A stretch of DNA of 64,000 nt. Source: Prevotella sp. Lineage in GTDB: Bacteria > Bacteroidota > Bacteroidia > Bacteroidales > Bacteroidaceae. How positions within the stretch are numbered: position 1 is the first letter of the stretch; each line of letters opens with the position of its first letter. The position numbers were made by a program, and so were the translations under genes. The stretch lies in assembly GCA_016291495.1 (NCBI GenBank), contig JAEEXI010000002.1, forward strand, positions 215,425 through 279,424. The letters are read 5' to 3'. This document shows, one piece after another, positions 1 to 8,468 of the stretch. A model generated the notes under the pieces. That model saw only the letters and a list, made by a program, of their open reading frames with translations, did no database searches and was not told the DNA's origin.

Positions 1-250
1 TAGCCGTCTTGTCGTATTTGGTAATGGTGATATTGAAGTTGCAAGTGATACGCTCATGCTTCTGGAATTGATAATCTGTCCATTGTCGCTCATTGACAAA
101 CAGCTCCAACGCCTGTTGCAGCGTTTCAAAAACACTGGCATCCGTACCTTGTATCTGGGCATGATTAATGGTCACCTTGGCATTCAGTTCCTGGGCATGC
201 AGACTGAATGGACAAAGTATGGCGATAAGGAGCCAGATGATTTTCTTCAT
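1..250 (-). CDS. DUF4835 family protein, N-terminal part (runs off window)
   Basis: The first 83 codons read MKKIIWLLIAILCPFSLHAQ, a clear signal peptide, and continue into a segment with AKVTINHAQIQGTD and a QQALELFVNERQWTD stretch. That pattern is what I recall for the DUF4835 family, exported proteins of Bacteroidota that usually sit just downstream of coaBC. Its molecular role is not known to me; association with secretion or gliding machinery would be inference. The start codon overlaps the coaBC stop as ATGA, so the two are translationally coupled. The remainder of the gene lies before base 1. Confidence 0.75.
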   Translation of the reverse strand, partial: MKKIIWLLIAILCPFSLHAQELNAKVTINHAQIQGTDASVFETLQQALELFVNERQWTDYQFQKHERITCNFNITITKYDKTA

Positions 251-1473
251 AAGATAGATGCTAATTCGTTGACAATATCTATTGCCACTTCATTCTTGGG
301 CTTACGCGGGAAGTCTTTCTGCCCCTGCCGAGAGATGATGCTGATCTGGTTCTCGTCAGACTGGAAACAGGTACCTTTGTTGCGCAGTGAGTTGAGCACA
401 ATAAAATCGAAATTCTTACGTTCCAACTTTCCTTGCGCATTCTGCTGTTCGTCATTCGTCTCTAAGGCAAAGCCCACCAGTCGTTGGTCGGCACGTTTCA
501 TCTTTCCCAACTCAGCGGCAATGTCGCGTGTGGGTTTCAGACGGATGACCAAGTCGTCTTTCTCGCGCTTGATTTTCTCAGAGGCAATCGTCTCTGGACG
601 GAAATCGGCAACAGCAGCACAAAGAATGGCTGCGTGACAGGAACCGAAAAGACGAGTGGCTGCCTGATACATCTCCTCACAACTTTCCACATCAGTGCGA
701 TGAATAGAGGCGAGGGATGAAAGATGAGAGGTAAGGGATGTGCTGACAGGGCCTGCAATGAGTTCTACCTCAGCACCCTGACGGGCACACGCTTCCGCAA
801 GGGCGAAACCCATCTTGCCACTGGAGTAGTTACCGATGAAGCGCACAGGGTCTATCTTCTCATAGGTAGGACCGGCAGTAATGAGGATTCTCTTAGAGGT
901 GAGAGGTAAGTGGTTAGAGGAGAGAGAGGTGTTGGCAAACCATTGGTCTAAGTATTCCACAATCTTCTCAGGCTCTTCCATCCGTCCTTTACCTTCCAGT
1001 CCAGAGGCCAGGAAACCACTTTGCGGCTCGATAATCTGATTGCCATACGACTGCAGTTTCTTCATGTTCTCCTGTGTCGTAGGATGCTGGTACATATCCA
1101 GATCCATTGCAGGGGCAATGAAGACAGGTGCCTTCATAGACAGATAGGTGGTGATGAGCATATTATCAGCAACACCATTCGCCATCTTACCCAGGGTGGA
1201 GGCAGTACAGGGAGCTATCAGCATTGCATCTGCCCACAAGCCCAGTGCCACATGGGAATGCCACGTACCGTCGCGCTGTGAGAAGAAATCGCTGATGACG
1301 GGCTTCTGGGTCAGGGCAGACAGGGTAATGGGAGTGATAAACTCCTTACCGGCAGGAGTGATAACCACCTGCACCTCTGCTCCTGCCTTGATGAGCCCTC
1401 GGATGATATAGCAAGCCTTATAGGCGGCTATGGAGCCTGTAATACCAAGGACAATCTTCTTACCTCTTAGCAT
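247..1473 (-). CDS. coaBC: Bifunctional phosphopantothenoylcysteine decarboxylase/phosphopantothenate-cysteine ligase
   Basis: Converts 4'-phosphopantothenate and cysteine to 4'-phosphopantetheine in CoA synthesis. The CoaC flavoprotein half (about residues 1-180) shows GITGSIAAYKA at the FMN site and PAMDLDMYQHP, the Bacteroidota form of the PxMNxxMW substrate motif. The CoaB half (about 196-408) shows ITAGPTYEKIDPVR, GNYSSGKMG and KIKREKDD. At 408 aa the length is normal. Two 35-bp heptad arrays lie inside the gene: one encodes the CoaC-CoaB linker (about residues 182-193), the other a loop of CoaB (about 245-256), so both appear to be tolerated in-frame additions or replacements. It is third in the dnaN operon. 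Confidence 0.95.
   Translation of the reverse strand: MLRGKKIVLGITGSIAAYKACYIIRGLIKAGAEVQVVITPAGKEFITPITLSALTQKPVISDFFSQRDGTWHSHVALGLWADAMLIAPCTASTLGKMANGVADNMLITTYLSMKAPVFIAPAMDLDMYQHPTTQENMKKLQSYGNQIIEPQSGFLASGLEGKGRMEEPEKIVEYLDQWFANTSLSSNHLPLTSKRILITAGPTYEKIDPVRFIGNYSSGKMGFALAEACARQGAEVELIAGPVSTSLTSHLSSLASIHRTDVESCEEMYQAATRLFGSCHAAILCAAVADFRPETIASEKIKREKDDLVIRLKPTRDIAAELGKMKRADQRLVGFALETNDEQQNAQGKLERKNFDFIVLNSLRNKGTCFQSDENQISIISRQGQKDFPRKPKNEVAIDIVNELASIL
705..739. repeat. Heptad array inside coaBC (CoaB domain loop)
   Basis: Five consecutive 7-bp units on the plus strand: TAGAGGC, GAGGGAT, GAAAGAT, GAGAGGT, AAGGGAT. The array is translated on the minus strand as a Ser/Leu-rich loop around TSHLSSLASIH. 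The unit resembles the second coaBC array and the arrays in hisH, the homoserine kinase gene and the 51-kb intergenic block. Confidence 0.7.
894..928. repeat. Heptad array inside coaBC (interdomain linker)
   Basis: Five 7-bp units on the plus strand: TAGAGGT, GAGAGGT, AAGTGGT, TAGAGGA, GAGAGAG. On the coding strand it encodes the SLSSNHLPLTS linker between the decarboxylase and ligase domains, a place where extra residues should be harmless. Confidence 0.75.
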
Positions 1474-1474
1474 A

Positions 1475-2332
1475 TTACCTGTTCATTTGACTCTCCCGTA
1501 AACGGATACGGGTGAGTACTTGTTTGGTATTATAGGTGAAATCGCCTGCCAACACCCAGCTGTAATAACCTGGGTCATAGCGTAATACCTGTGCAACGGG
1601 CTCTCCCTTGTGCTTGCCGAAGTTGAAGACCTCTGTCAGCACGGGATTGCCGGCTTCGTCGACGATGGTATTGCCCATACGGTCTTTCTGCTCTCCCCAG
1701 ACGATACGCCCGGCGAAGTCGATATTGTTGTTAGACCTTGAGAAATCGGCCAAGAACTGCATGTCATTCTGTAGGACACGGTCTGGCTCTTCCTGTTTCT
1801 CTGCCGTATACATGTCCAGCTGTCCCTGCAGAACCCGATAGGTTGCCTCTGTATCTTCGTCGGCACGGTGGGCCGTAAAGTCTTCCTCCATCTTCCTGCC
1901 GCAGTAAAATTTGTAGGCGGCAGCAAGATTGCGGCGCTCCATCTTGTGATAGATGGTCTGCACATCAATCAGTCGGCATTTGGAAAAGTCGAAGTCAACA
2001 CCTGCACGAAGAAATTCCTCAGCCAACAAAGGTACATCGAAGTGGTTGGAGTTGAAGCCTGCGATATCGCTGCCGCTGAACACCTGATTCAATTGTTGTG
2101 CCAGTTGCTTGAAGGTAGGCTTGTCCTTTACGTCCTCGTTCTTGATGCCAGTCAGATCCTCTACTACGGGAGGGATGGGTTTCTCGGGGTTGATCAAGTG
2201 GTTGCCCCGTTCTTCCTTTCCGTCAGGGTAGACTTTGATATAGGATATTTGAATGACACGGTCCTTGACAAGGTCAAGGCCCGTGGTCTCCAAATCGAAT
2301 ATGACGAGTGGCTTCTGTAAGTTCAGTTTCAT
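1475..2332 (-). CDS. DEDDh 3'-5' exonuclease, DNA polymerase III epsilon-like
   Basis: N-terminal exonuclease domain with IFDLETTGLD (metal-binding D and E near residues 13-15), a central FNSNHFDVPLL motif and the distal H-D pair in AHRADEDTEAT, so all DEDDh residues appear to be present. The C-terminal part (about 215-285) carries FNFGKHKGEPV and a DPGYYSW motif, a small domain often attached to this exonuclease type in Bacteroidota. It lies between dnaN and coaBC with 1-2 bp gaps, which suits a proofreading or repair role with the sliding clamp. It is not a full DnaQ-polymerase fusion. Confidence 0.88.
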   Translation of the reverse strand: MKLNLQKPLVIFDLETTGLDLVKDRVIQISYIKVYPDGKEERGNHLINPEKPIPPVVEDLTGIKNEDVKDKPTFKQLAQQLNQVFSGSDIAGFNSNHFDVPLLAEEFLRAGVDFDFSKCRLIDVQTIYHKMERRNLAAAYKFYCGRKMEEDFTAHRADEDTEATYRVLQGQLDMYTAEKQEEPDRVLQNDMQFLADFSRSNNNIDFAGRIVWGEQKDRMGNTIVDEAGNPVLTEVFNFGKHKGEPVAQVLRYDPGYYSWVLAGDFTYNTKQVLTRIRLRESQMNR

Positions 2333-2334
2333 AG

Positions 2335-3459
2335 TTAATCGTTTATCAACATCGGCATCATCAGCATGAGCACATCCTGGTTCTCAGGCTGCTCTGAGGG
2401 CAGAACGAGTCCTGCACGGCTGGGGTCTGCCAACTGGATGATTACTTCCTGACATTCAAAGTTACTCAGAATCTCGATGAAGGAAGATCCTTTGAAACCG
2501 ATGCTCATAGGCTGTCCGTTATAGTCGCATGACATGCGCTCTGTAGCGGTCTTTGAGAAGTCGTAGTCCTCAGCATCCAACTGCAGTGTACCACCCTCTA
2601 CATGGAAGCGGATGAGGTTGCTGGAGTCGTTGGCAAAAGGCTGTACACGACGCAGGGCAGCTAGCAGTCCCAGACGGTCGATGGTCAGCACATTGGGATT
2701 GCCCTGAGGAATCACGGAGTTGTAGTTAGGATAGCGTCCCTCAATCAAACGGCAGGTAATCTGTCCGTCGCCATAGTTGATCTGTGCGTTACGCTCGTCG
2801 AAACGAACCTCCACGTCACCACCATCCTTCTGCAAGAGGTTCTTCAACAAGGAAGCGGGTTTCTTAGGCAAAATAAAGGCGGCAGGCTGCTCGCTCTGGA
2901 TGGTGAAAATCTTGTTACGCACCAACTTATGACCGTCAGAGGCAACAATGGCAAGACACTCAGGAGTGAGGTCGAAGTAGATACCGTTCATCACTGGACG
3001 AAGCTCATCCTGTGCTGTGGCAAATACGGAACGGTTGATGTTCTCGGCCAGCAACGCACTGGAGATGGTGATGGTGTTGGCACTATCGCTGATGTTCTGA
3101 GCCTGCGGGAACTCGTCAGCATTCTCGATGGGCAAAGAGAACATACCATTCTGATAACTGATCTTGGCTAAATTCTCCTGTTGGTTGACATCAAAGGTGA
3201 TAGGCTGCTCGGAGAAGCCTTTGACGGCTTCCAGCAAGTCGTGGTTGTTAATGGCAAAACGACCGTTTCCGTCACAGTCTGTCAGTTCTACCTGGGTGTT
3301 CATCACGTTCTCGCTGTCTGAAGCGGTCAGATAAAGCACATTGTCCTGAATGTCAAACAGGAAATCGGCTAAGATTGGCAAGGAATTCTTGCTGTTGATC
3401 ACTCTCGAAAGAGCATTGAGCTTGCTGCTGAGCGCAGTGCTTGATACTGTAAATCTCAT
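2335..3459 (-). CDS. dnaN: DNA polymerase III beta subunit (sliding clamp)
   Basis: A 374-aa protein beginning MRFTVSSTALSSKLNALSRV and ending VLMLMMPMLIND, the normal beta-clamp ends, with three repeated clamp folds and LPILADFLF near the N terminus. An upstream in-frame extension exists, but the predicted promoter (-7 box at 3501-3508) lies inside it, so the ATG at 3459 is the start. First gene of the dnaN-exonuclease-coaBC-DUF4835 operon. It encodes the processivity ring of the replicative polymerase. Confidence 0.97.
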   Translation of the reverse strand: MRFTVSSTALSSKLNALSRVINSKNSLPILADFLFDIQDNVLYLTASDSENVMNTQVELTDCDGNGRFAINNHDLLEAVKGFSEQPITFDVNQQENLAKISYQNGMFSLPIENADEFPQAQNISDSANTITISSALLAENINRSVFATAQDELRPVMNGIYFDLTPECLAIVASDGHKLVRNKIFTIQSEQPAAFILPKKPASLLKNLLQKDGGDVEVRFDERNAQINYGDGQITCRLIEGRYPNYNSVIPQGNPNVLTIDRLGLLAALRRVQPFANDSSNLIRFHVEGGTLQLDAEDYDFSKTATERMSCDYNGQPMSIGFKGSSFIEILSNFECQEVIIQLADPSRAGLVLPSEQPENQDVLMLMMPMLIND

Positions 3460-3500
3460 GAGTATTTCATTTATTTGTTTTAAGTCTTGCAAATTGAGTA

Positions 3501-3532
3501 CAAAAATACAAAATAACTTGCGCAATCGCAAA
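3501..3532 (-). promoter_or_regulatory. Promoter of dnaN operon
   Basis: Minus strand: -33 TTTG (3529-3532), 20-bp spacer, -7 TATTTTTG (3501-3508), matching the Bacteroidota primary-sigma consensus. It leaves a leader of roughly 35-40 nt and rules out the longer dnaN start. Confidence 0.7.
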
Positions 3533-3624
3533 AATATTCCGTAAAATATTCTCAAATTAAAAGTATTTTTCGTAATTTCGCAATCTGAAACGTAAAATCA
3601 ACAATTTATAACGAATCAATAATT

Positions 3625-4026
3625 ATGGAATTAACAGGTAAGATTATTGCCGTGCTCGAGCCAAGAGGCGGTGTTTCTAGCAGAACGGGTAATGCTTGGA
3701 AATCTCAAGACTTTGTCATTGAGGTTCCTGGTCAGTATCCACGCAAGTGTGTGTTTACTGTTTTCGGAGAGGACCGACTGAACCAATTTAATATTCAGAT
3801 GGGAGAAGATCTGACAGTATCTTTCGATATTGATGCTCGTGAGTTCAATGGTCGTTGGTATAATGATGTTCGTGCTTATAACGTGACTCGTGGTGCCGCT
3901 TCCGTCGCAGGTGCTCCTCAGGCTACTCCGTTCCCACCGCAGGCTGCTCCTCAGGATGCTGCCGCGCCATTCCCTCCGGCACAGGAACCCGCAGGCGAGG
4001 GTAGTGCTGATGACCTTCCCTTTTAG
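3625..4026 (+). CDS. DUF3127 protein, OB-fold/SSB-like with acidic tip
   Basis: 133 aa. The N-terminal domain (1-95) begins MELTGKIIAVLEPRGG and contains SQDFVIEVPGQYPRK and DDVRAYN-type strands (here NDVRAYNVTRG), typical of DUF3127. A Pro/Ala/Gln-rich linker follows, and the protein ends in SADDLPF. The DDLPF end closely matches the acidic tip of bacterial SSB that recruits replication proteins, so a single-strand-binding role is a reasonable inference. The gene is divergent from dnaN, with a -7-like TAATTTCG at 3573-3580 and a hairpin terminator after the stop. Confidence 0.85.
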   Translation: MELTGKIIAVLEPRGGVSSRTGNAWKSQDFVIEVPGQYPRKCVFTVFGEDRLNQFNIQMGEDLTVSFDIDAREFNGRWYNDVRAYNVTRGAASVAGAPQATPFPPQAAPQDAAAPFPPAQEPAGEGSADDLPF

Positions 4027-4061
4027 GATTACCTTCTAAGGAGGGTATATATAATATTATT

Positions 4062-4092
4062 AAGGTGGCAGACTCAATTCGTTTGCCACCTT
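4062..4092 (+). terminator. Terminator after DUF3127 gene
   Basis: Perfect 9-bp stem AAGGTGGCA/TGCCACCTT with a 13-nt loop. Only a weak T tract follows. Confidence 0.6.
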
Positions 4093-4127
4093 AATTGTAT
4101 ATTTATTACTTCCAAATTCTCGAGAGA

Positions 4128-4165
4128 TAAAAAAAGGCTGCATCCCAATGTGGAGATGCAGCCTT
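4128..4165 (-). terminator. Terminator after rpsA
   Basis: Stem AAGGCTGCATC/GATGCAGCCTT (11 bp, 4134-4165), followed on the minus strand by a run of T (4128-4135). A strong intrinsic terminator just past the rpsA stop. Confidence 0.85.
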
Positions 4166-4187
4166 GTGATATAGGAAGGAGAGGGGA

Positions 4188-5969
4188 TTACTCGCCCTTC
4201 TCCATCTTAGCCTTCAGCTCAGCGAGTACGTCGATGTCGCCCAGTGTGGTGCTGGCAGCAACGTTCTCAATCTTCGGAGCCTCGTCCTTCTTAGCAGCGC
4301 GTGTCTTCTTGGCAGCGGCCTTCTTCTCCTCACGCTGAGGATCCTCGAAGGTGCGGCTGTGGCTGAGGATAATGCGCTTAGAGTCCTTGTTGAACTCAAT
4401 CACCTTGAAGGGCAGTGTCTCACCCTGAACAGCCTGTGAACCGTCTTCTTTGACGAGGTGCTTAGGAGTAGCGAAACCTTCAACGTTCTCGTCGAGAGCA
4501 ACAACAGCACCCTTCTCAAGGAGCTCTGTGATCTTACCCTCGTGGATAGAACCAACGGTGTACTTAGCCTCGAAAACGTCCCAAGGATTGTCCTCGAGCT
4601 GCTTGTGACCAAGTGACAGACGGCGGTTCTCCTTGTCGATGTCGAGAACGACAACGTCAATCTCTGCACCTACCTGTGTGAACTCAGAAGGATGCTTAAC
4701 CTTCTTGGTCCAGCTGAGGTCACTGATGTGAATCAGACCGTCAACACCTTCCTCGAGCTCAACGAATACACCGAAGTTGGTGAAGTTGCGAACCTTTGCA
4801 GTGTGCTTGCTTCCAACAGGATACTTAACCTCGATGGCCTCCCATGGGTCTTCCTTCAGCTGCTTGATGCCGAGTGACATCTTGCGCTCGTCACGGTCGA
4901 GAGTCAGGATGACAGCCTCTACATCGTCGCCTACCTTCATGAACTCCTGAGCACTGCGCAGGTGCTGGCTCCATGACATTTCAGAAACGTGGATGAGACC
5001 TTCAACACCAGGCTGGATCTCAACGAATGCACCGTAGTCAGCAATAACGACTACCTTACCTTTCACGTGATCGCCCACCTTGAGGTCAGCATCCAGAGCA
5101 TCCCAAGGATGTGGAGTGAGCTGCTTCAGACCGAGAGCGATACGACGCTTCTCATCGTCGAAGTCGAGGATAACAACGTTAATCTTCTGGTCAAGCTCTA
5201 CTACCTTATGAGGATCGTCTACGCGGCCCCAAGAGAGATCGGTGATATGGATGAGTCCGTCAACACCGCCGAGGTCAACGAATACACCGTAAGAAGTGAT
5301 GTTCTTAACGGTACCTTCGAGAATCTGACCCTTCTCCAGTTTGCCGATGATTTCCTTCTTCTGTGCCTCCAGCTCAGCCTCGATGAGGGCTTTGTGAGAA
5401 ACAACCACGTTGCGGAACTCCTGATTGATCTTCACGATCTTGAAGTCCATCGTGGTGTTAACGAACTGGTCGTAGTCACGTATGGGGTGAACGTCAATCT
5501 GGCTGCCGGGCAAGAATGCCTCGATGCCGAAGACGTCAACAATCATACCGCCCTTCGTGCGGCACTTGATGTAACCTTGAACAATCTCCTCGTTGTCGAG
5601 AGCTGCATTAACACGATCCCAACTCTTAGACATGCGGGCTTTCTTGTGACTGAGTACCAGCTGTCCTTTTTTGTCCTCAGCGTTCTCAACATACACCTCA
5701 ACGGTGTCACCGGCTTTCAGGTCGGGGTTGTAACGGAACTCAGAGGCGGGGATGATGCCATCGCTCTTGTAGCCGATGTTAACGACTACCTCTTTCTTGT
5801 CAACACTGATAACAGTACCATCGACAACCTGATGCTCGCTGACTTTGTTCAGCGTCTCATCATAAGCCTTGTCAAGTTCTTCCTTGCTGACGTTTACGGT
5901 CATGCCATTCTCAAACTGTTCCCAGTCGAAATCCTGCAATGGCTGAACGTTCTTTGTTAATTCTGACAT
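4188..5969 (-). CDS. rpsA: 30S ribosomal protein S1
   Basis: 593 aa with six S1 RNA-binding repeats, recognisable from the recurring GVFVDLGGVDGLIHITDLSW-type strands (also GAFVEIQPGVEGLIHVSEMSW and GVFVELEEGVDGLIHISDLSW) and KMSLG/RLSLGHKQL endings. It binds mRNA on the small subunit and helps initiation, which matters in a phylum that uses Shine-Dalgarno pairing little. Ends in a Lys/Ala-rich segment and LAELKAKMEKGE. Single-gene transcript with a roughly 140-nt leader that contains a stem, ATAGGTG/CACCTAT (6056-6085). S1 autoregulation through this leader is possible but unproven here. Confidence 0.97.
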   Translation of the reverse strand: MSELTKNVQPLQDFDWEQFENGMTVNVSKEELDKAYDETLNKVSEHQVVDGTVISVDKKEVVVNIGYKSDGIIPASEFRYNPDLKAGDTVEVYVENAEDKKGQLVLSHKKARMSKSWDRVNAALDNEEIVQGYIKCRTKGGMIVDVFGIEAFLPGSQIDVHPIRDYDQFVNTTMDFKIVKINQEFRNVVVSHKALIEAELEAQKKEIIGKLEKGQILEGTVKNITSYGVFVDLGGVDGLIHITDLSWGRVDDPHKVVELDQKINVVILDFDDEKRRIALGLKQLTPHPWDALDADLKVGDHVKGKVVVIADYGAFVEIQPGVEGLIHVSEMSWSQHLRSAQEFMKVGDDVEAVILTLDRDERKMSLGIKQLKEDPWEAIEVKYPVGSKHTAKVRNFTNFGVFVELEEGVDGLIHISDLSWTKKVKHPSEFTQVGAEIDVVVLDIDKENRRLSLGHKQLEDNPWDVFEAKYTVGSIHEGKITELLEKGAVVALDENVEGFATPKHLVKEDGSQAVQGETLPFKVIEFNKDSKRIILSHSRTFEDPQREEKKAAAKKTRAAKKDEAPKIENVAASTTLGDIDVLAELKAKMEKGE

Positions 5970-6111
5970 AAATTTAATGTATTGCCCTTTCTATTGTGTC
6001 AGGGCGTGGCCTGAACAGACGTTTACCAGACCGTAGTTTAATGGGTTAATAATAGATAGGTGTCAGCGCCTGTTCCGGCACCTATTGTCCCTTTTTGGGA
6101 CTAAACGGCTG

Positions 6112-6143
6112 CAAAATTACAAAAACTTCTGGTCATTACCAAA
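6112..6143 (-). promoter_or_regulatory. rpsA promoter nested in the proS terminator
   Basis: Minus strand: -33 TTTG (6140-6143), 20-bp spacer, -7 TAATTTTG (6112-6119). The -33 box lies in the loop of the proS terminator hairpin (6123-6161), so termination and initiation signals overlap. Confidence 0.7.
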
Positions 6144-6161
6144 TGTTTTGACCAGAAGTTT
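6121..6161 (-). terminator. Terminator after proS
   Basis: Perfect 13-bp inverted repeat, AAACTTCTGGTCA (6123-6135) and its complement (6149-6161), followed on the minus strand by TTTTT. Confidence 0.85.
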
Positions 6162-6189
6162 CTGTAAATGATTGATTTTTCGAAAAATA

Positions 6190-7671
6190 CTAATAACTGC
6201 GGGCAATGATGACACGGTATTTGGCAGGTTTGCCAGTAACCATATCGACACCAGGAGTCTGTTCGTAGGCGAAAGGCACGCAACGGATAGTGGCCTGAGT
6301 CTCTTCTTTGATTCTTGCCTCCGTCTCGGCAGTACCGTCCCAATGGCAGAGGAAGAAACCTCCGTCCTTTACCTTCTCCTTGAACTCCTCATAGTTCTCG
6401 CACTCATATACATGTTCGTCACGATACTTGCGAGCCTTCTCGAAAATGTTCTTCTGGATGTCCTCCAACAATTGCTCAACGTATGCAGCGATACCCTCGA
6501 TAGAGCGAGTCTCCTTCTCCAGTGTATCACGACGCATCACCTCAATGGTGCCGTTCTCCAAGTCGCGAGCACCCAGTACCAAACGAACGGGAACACCCTT
6601 CAATTCGTAATCGGCAAACTTGAAGCCTGGACGCTTATTGTCGGCATCGTCGAACTTCACGCTGATGCCCTTTGAACGCAACTCGTCGATGATGGTCTGA
6701 ACTTCCTTGTTGACAATCTCCATCTGCTCAGGTTTGTTCGCAATGGGGATAATAACAACCTGTATTGGAGCAAGACGTGGAGGCAAAACAAGGCCGTTGT
6801 CGTCAGAGTGGGTCATGATGAGCGCACCGATGAGTCGGGTAGATACACCCCAAGAAGTAGCCCATACATACTCAGGCTTGTTCTCCTTATTAAGATAGGT
6901 AACCTCGAAAGCCTTTGCGAAGTTCTGACCCAGGAAGTGAGAGGTACCACTCTGCAGCGCCTTACCATCCTGCATCATAGCCTCGATGGTGTAAGTATCT
7001 AGGGCACCAGCGAAACGCTCAGTCTCACTCTTCACACCCTGCAATACGGGAACAGCCATCCACTCCTCAGCGAACTTGGCATAAACCTTCAGCATCTTCT
7101 TAGCTTCCTCCTCAGCCTCTTCCTTGGTAGCATGAGCGGTATGACCCTCTTGCCACAGGAATTCTGAAGTGCGGAGGAAAGGACGGGTGCGCATCTCCCA
7201 GCGCATCACATTACACCACTGGTTGCACATCAGGGGCAGATCGCGCCAAGACTGAATCCAATTCTTATAGGTGTTCCAGATGATGGTCTCAGAAGTAGGA
7301 CGCACAATCAGCTCCTCTTCGAGCTTGGCAGAGGGGTCAACCTCGACACCGCTCTTGTCGTCCTTGGCACGCAAGCGGTAGTGAGTAACCACAGCACACT
7401 CCTTAGCAAAGCCCTCCACATGCTCAGCCTCGCGAGAGAGAAATGACTTGGGGATGAGCAAAGGGAAATAAGCGTTCTGAGCACCCGTCTCTTTGAACAT
7501 CTTATCCAACTGCTGCTGCATCTTCTCCCAGATGGCATAGCCGTAAGGCTTAATAACCATACAACCACGCACAGCACTCTGTTCGGCAAGGTCGGCTTTC
7601 ACCACCAAATCGTTATACCACTGACTGTAATTGTCAGCTCGTTTTGTTAAATCCTTTAATTCTTTTGCCAT
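6190..7671 (-). CDS. proS: Prolyl-tRNA synthetase, eukaryote/archaeal type
   Basis: 493 aa, charging tRNA-Pro. The short form without the bacterial editing insertion: begins [20 protein letters not shown], contains the class II motif 2 region around [28 protein letters not shown] and the anticodon-binding domain from about residue 290 ([10 protein letters not shown]), and ends in the family's C-terminal Tyr (ARSY). Transcribed alone from a promoter with -7 TAATTTTG at 7701-7708 (minus). tRNA-Pro(UGG) lies at 50.6 kb in this window. Confidence 0.96.
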   Translation of the reverse strand: MAKELKDLTKRADNYSQWYNDLVVKADLAEQSAVRGCMVIKPYGYAIWEKMQQQLDKMFKETGAQNAYFPLLIPKSFLSREAEHVEGFAKECAVVTHYRLRAKDDKSGVEVDPSAKLEEELIVRPTSETIIWNTYKNWIQSWRDLPLMCNQWCNVMRWEMRTRPFLRTSEFLWQEGHTAHATKEEAEEEAKKMLKVYAKFAEEWMAVPVLQGVKSETERFAGALDTYTIEAMMQDGKALQSGTSHFLGQNFAKAFEVTYLNKENKPEYVWATSWGVSTRLIGALIMTHSDDNGLVLPPRLAPIQVVIIPIANKPEQMEIVNKEVQTIIDELRSKGISVKFDDADNKRPGFKFADYELKGVPVRLVLGARDLENGTIEVMRRDTLEKETRSIEGIAAYVEQLLEDIQKNIFEKARKYRDEHVYECENYEEFKEKVKDGGFFLCHWDGTAETEARIKEETQATIRCVPFAYEQTPGVDMVTGKPAKYRVIIARSY

Positions 7672-7700
7672 AAAAGTCTTTATTTTTTCAAAATTTGGTG

Positions 7701-7708
7701 CAAAATTA
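7701..7708 (-). promoter_or_regulatory. proS -7 box
   Basis: TAATTTTG on the minus strand, about 30 bp upstream of the proS ATG. The -33 region is AT-rich without a clear TTTG. Confidence 0.45.
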
Positions 7709-7752
7709 CGAAATTATTATGAATTATAGCCATGATATTCTGAATTAATTTG

Positions 7753-7760
7753 TATCTTTG
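7753..7760 (+). promoter_or_regulatory. -7 box for OmpA lipoprotein-mtgA
   Basis: TATCTTTG followed by a roughly 35-nt leader to the ATG at 7800. The -33 element is not obvious. Confidence 0.5.
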
Positions 7761-7799
7761 TCCCAAATTAGTAATTGTTTCATTAAACTATAAACTGAT

Positions 7800-8468
7800 A
7801 TGAAATTAAAATTAGTTTCCTTGTTGCTTTGTGTTGGAATGCTCTTCGCATGCAACAACACCCAGAAGGGTGCAGGTATTGGTGCCGGTGGCGGTGCTTT
7901 GTTAGGTGGTATTATTGGTGCTATTGCAGGTAACACTGCTGTTGGTGTAGCACTAGGCGGTGCCGTAGGTGCTGGTGCCGGTGCAATCATCGGTAATAAG
8001 ATGGATAAGGCTAAGAAGCAGGCTCAGCAGGTGGAGAACGCACAAGTTGAGACAGTGAAGGATGCCAATGGTCTGGATGCCGTGAAAGTGACGTTTGACT
8101 CTGGTATTCTCTTTGCTACTGGTAAGTATGACCTGAGTCAGAGTGCCAAGAACTCACTCGCAGAGTTTGCACGCGTACTTAACTCTAATCAGGATTGCGA
8201 TGTCGCCATTATCGGTCATACCGACAATACTGGTAGTGACGCTGTCAACCAGCCTTTGTCTGTCAACCGTGCCAATAGTGTGAACAACTATCTCCGTTCT
8301 TGTGGCGTGCAGAGCAAGCAGATTAAGAGTGTGGAAGGTCAGGGCTCTACCAACCCTGTTGCTGACAACTCTACCGCAGCTGGTCGTCAGCAGAACCGCC
8401 GTGTGGAGGTTTACATGTATGCAAGTAAGGAGATGATTCAGAAGGCTGAGGCAGGTACGCTGCAGTAA
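7800..8468 (+). CDS. OmpA-family outer-membrane lipoprotein with glycine zipper
   Basis: 222 aa. Signal peptide MKLKLVSLLLCVGMLFAC with lipobox LFAC (Cys18). A Gly/Ala-rich zipper (about 24-60) includes GGIIGAIAGNTAVGVALGG, which can insert in membrane. The C-terminal OmpA peptidoglycan-binding domain (about 95-205) has GHTDNTGSDAVN, LSVNRANSV and a closing QQNRRVEVYM. It likely ties the outer membrane to peptidoglycan. The stop overlaps the mtgA start (TAATG), linking it to a cell-wall synthase. Confidence 0.92.
   Translation: MKLKLVSLLLCVGMLFACNNTQKGAGIGAGGGALLGGIIGAIAGNTAVGVALGGAVGAGAGAIIGNKMDKAKKQAQQVENAQVETVKDANGLDAVKVTFDSGILFATGKYDLSQSAKNSLAEFARVLNSNQDCDVAIIGHTDNTGSDAVNQPLSVNRANSVNNYLRSCGVQSKQIKSVEGQGSTNPVADNSTAAGRQQNRRVEVYMYASKEMIQKAEAGTLQ

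Noticed and set aside
4989..5960. 323-aa open frame on the plus strand opposite rpsA
   Set aside because: Lies wholly antisense to a conserved ribosomal gene and has no recognisable domain; a shadow of codon bias.
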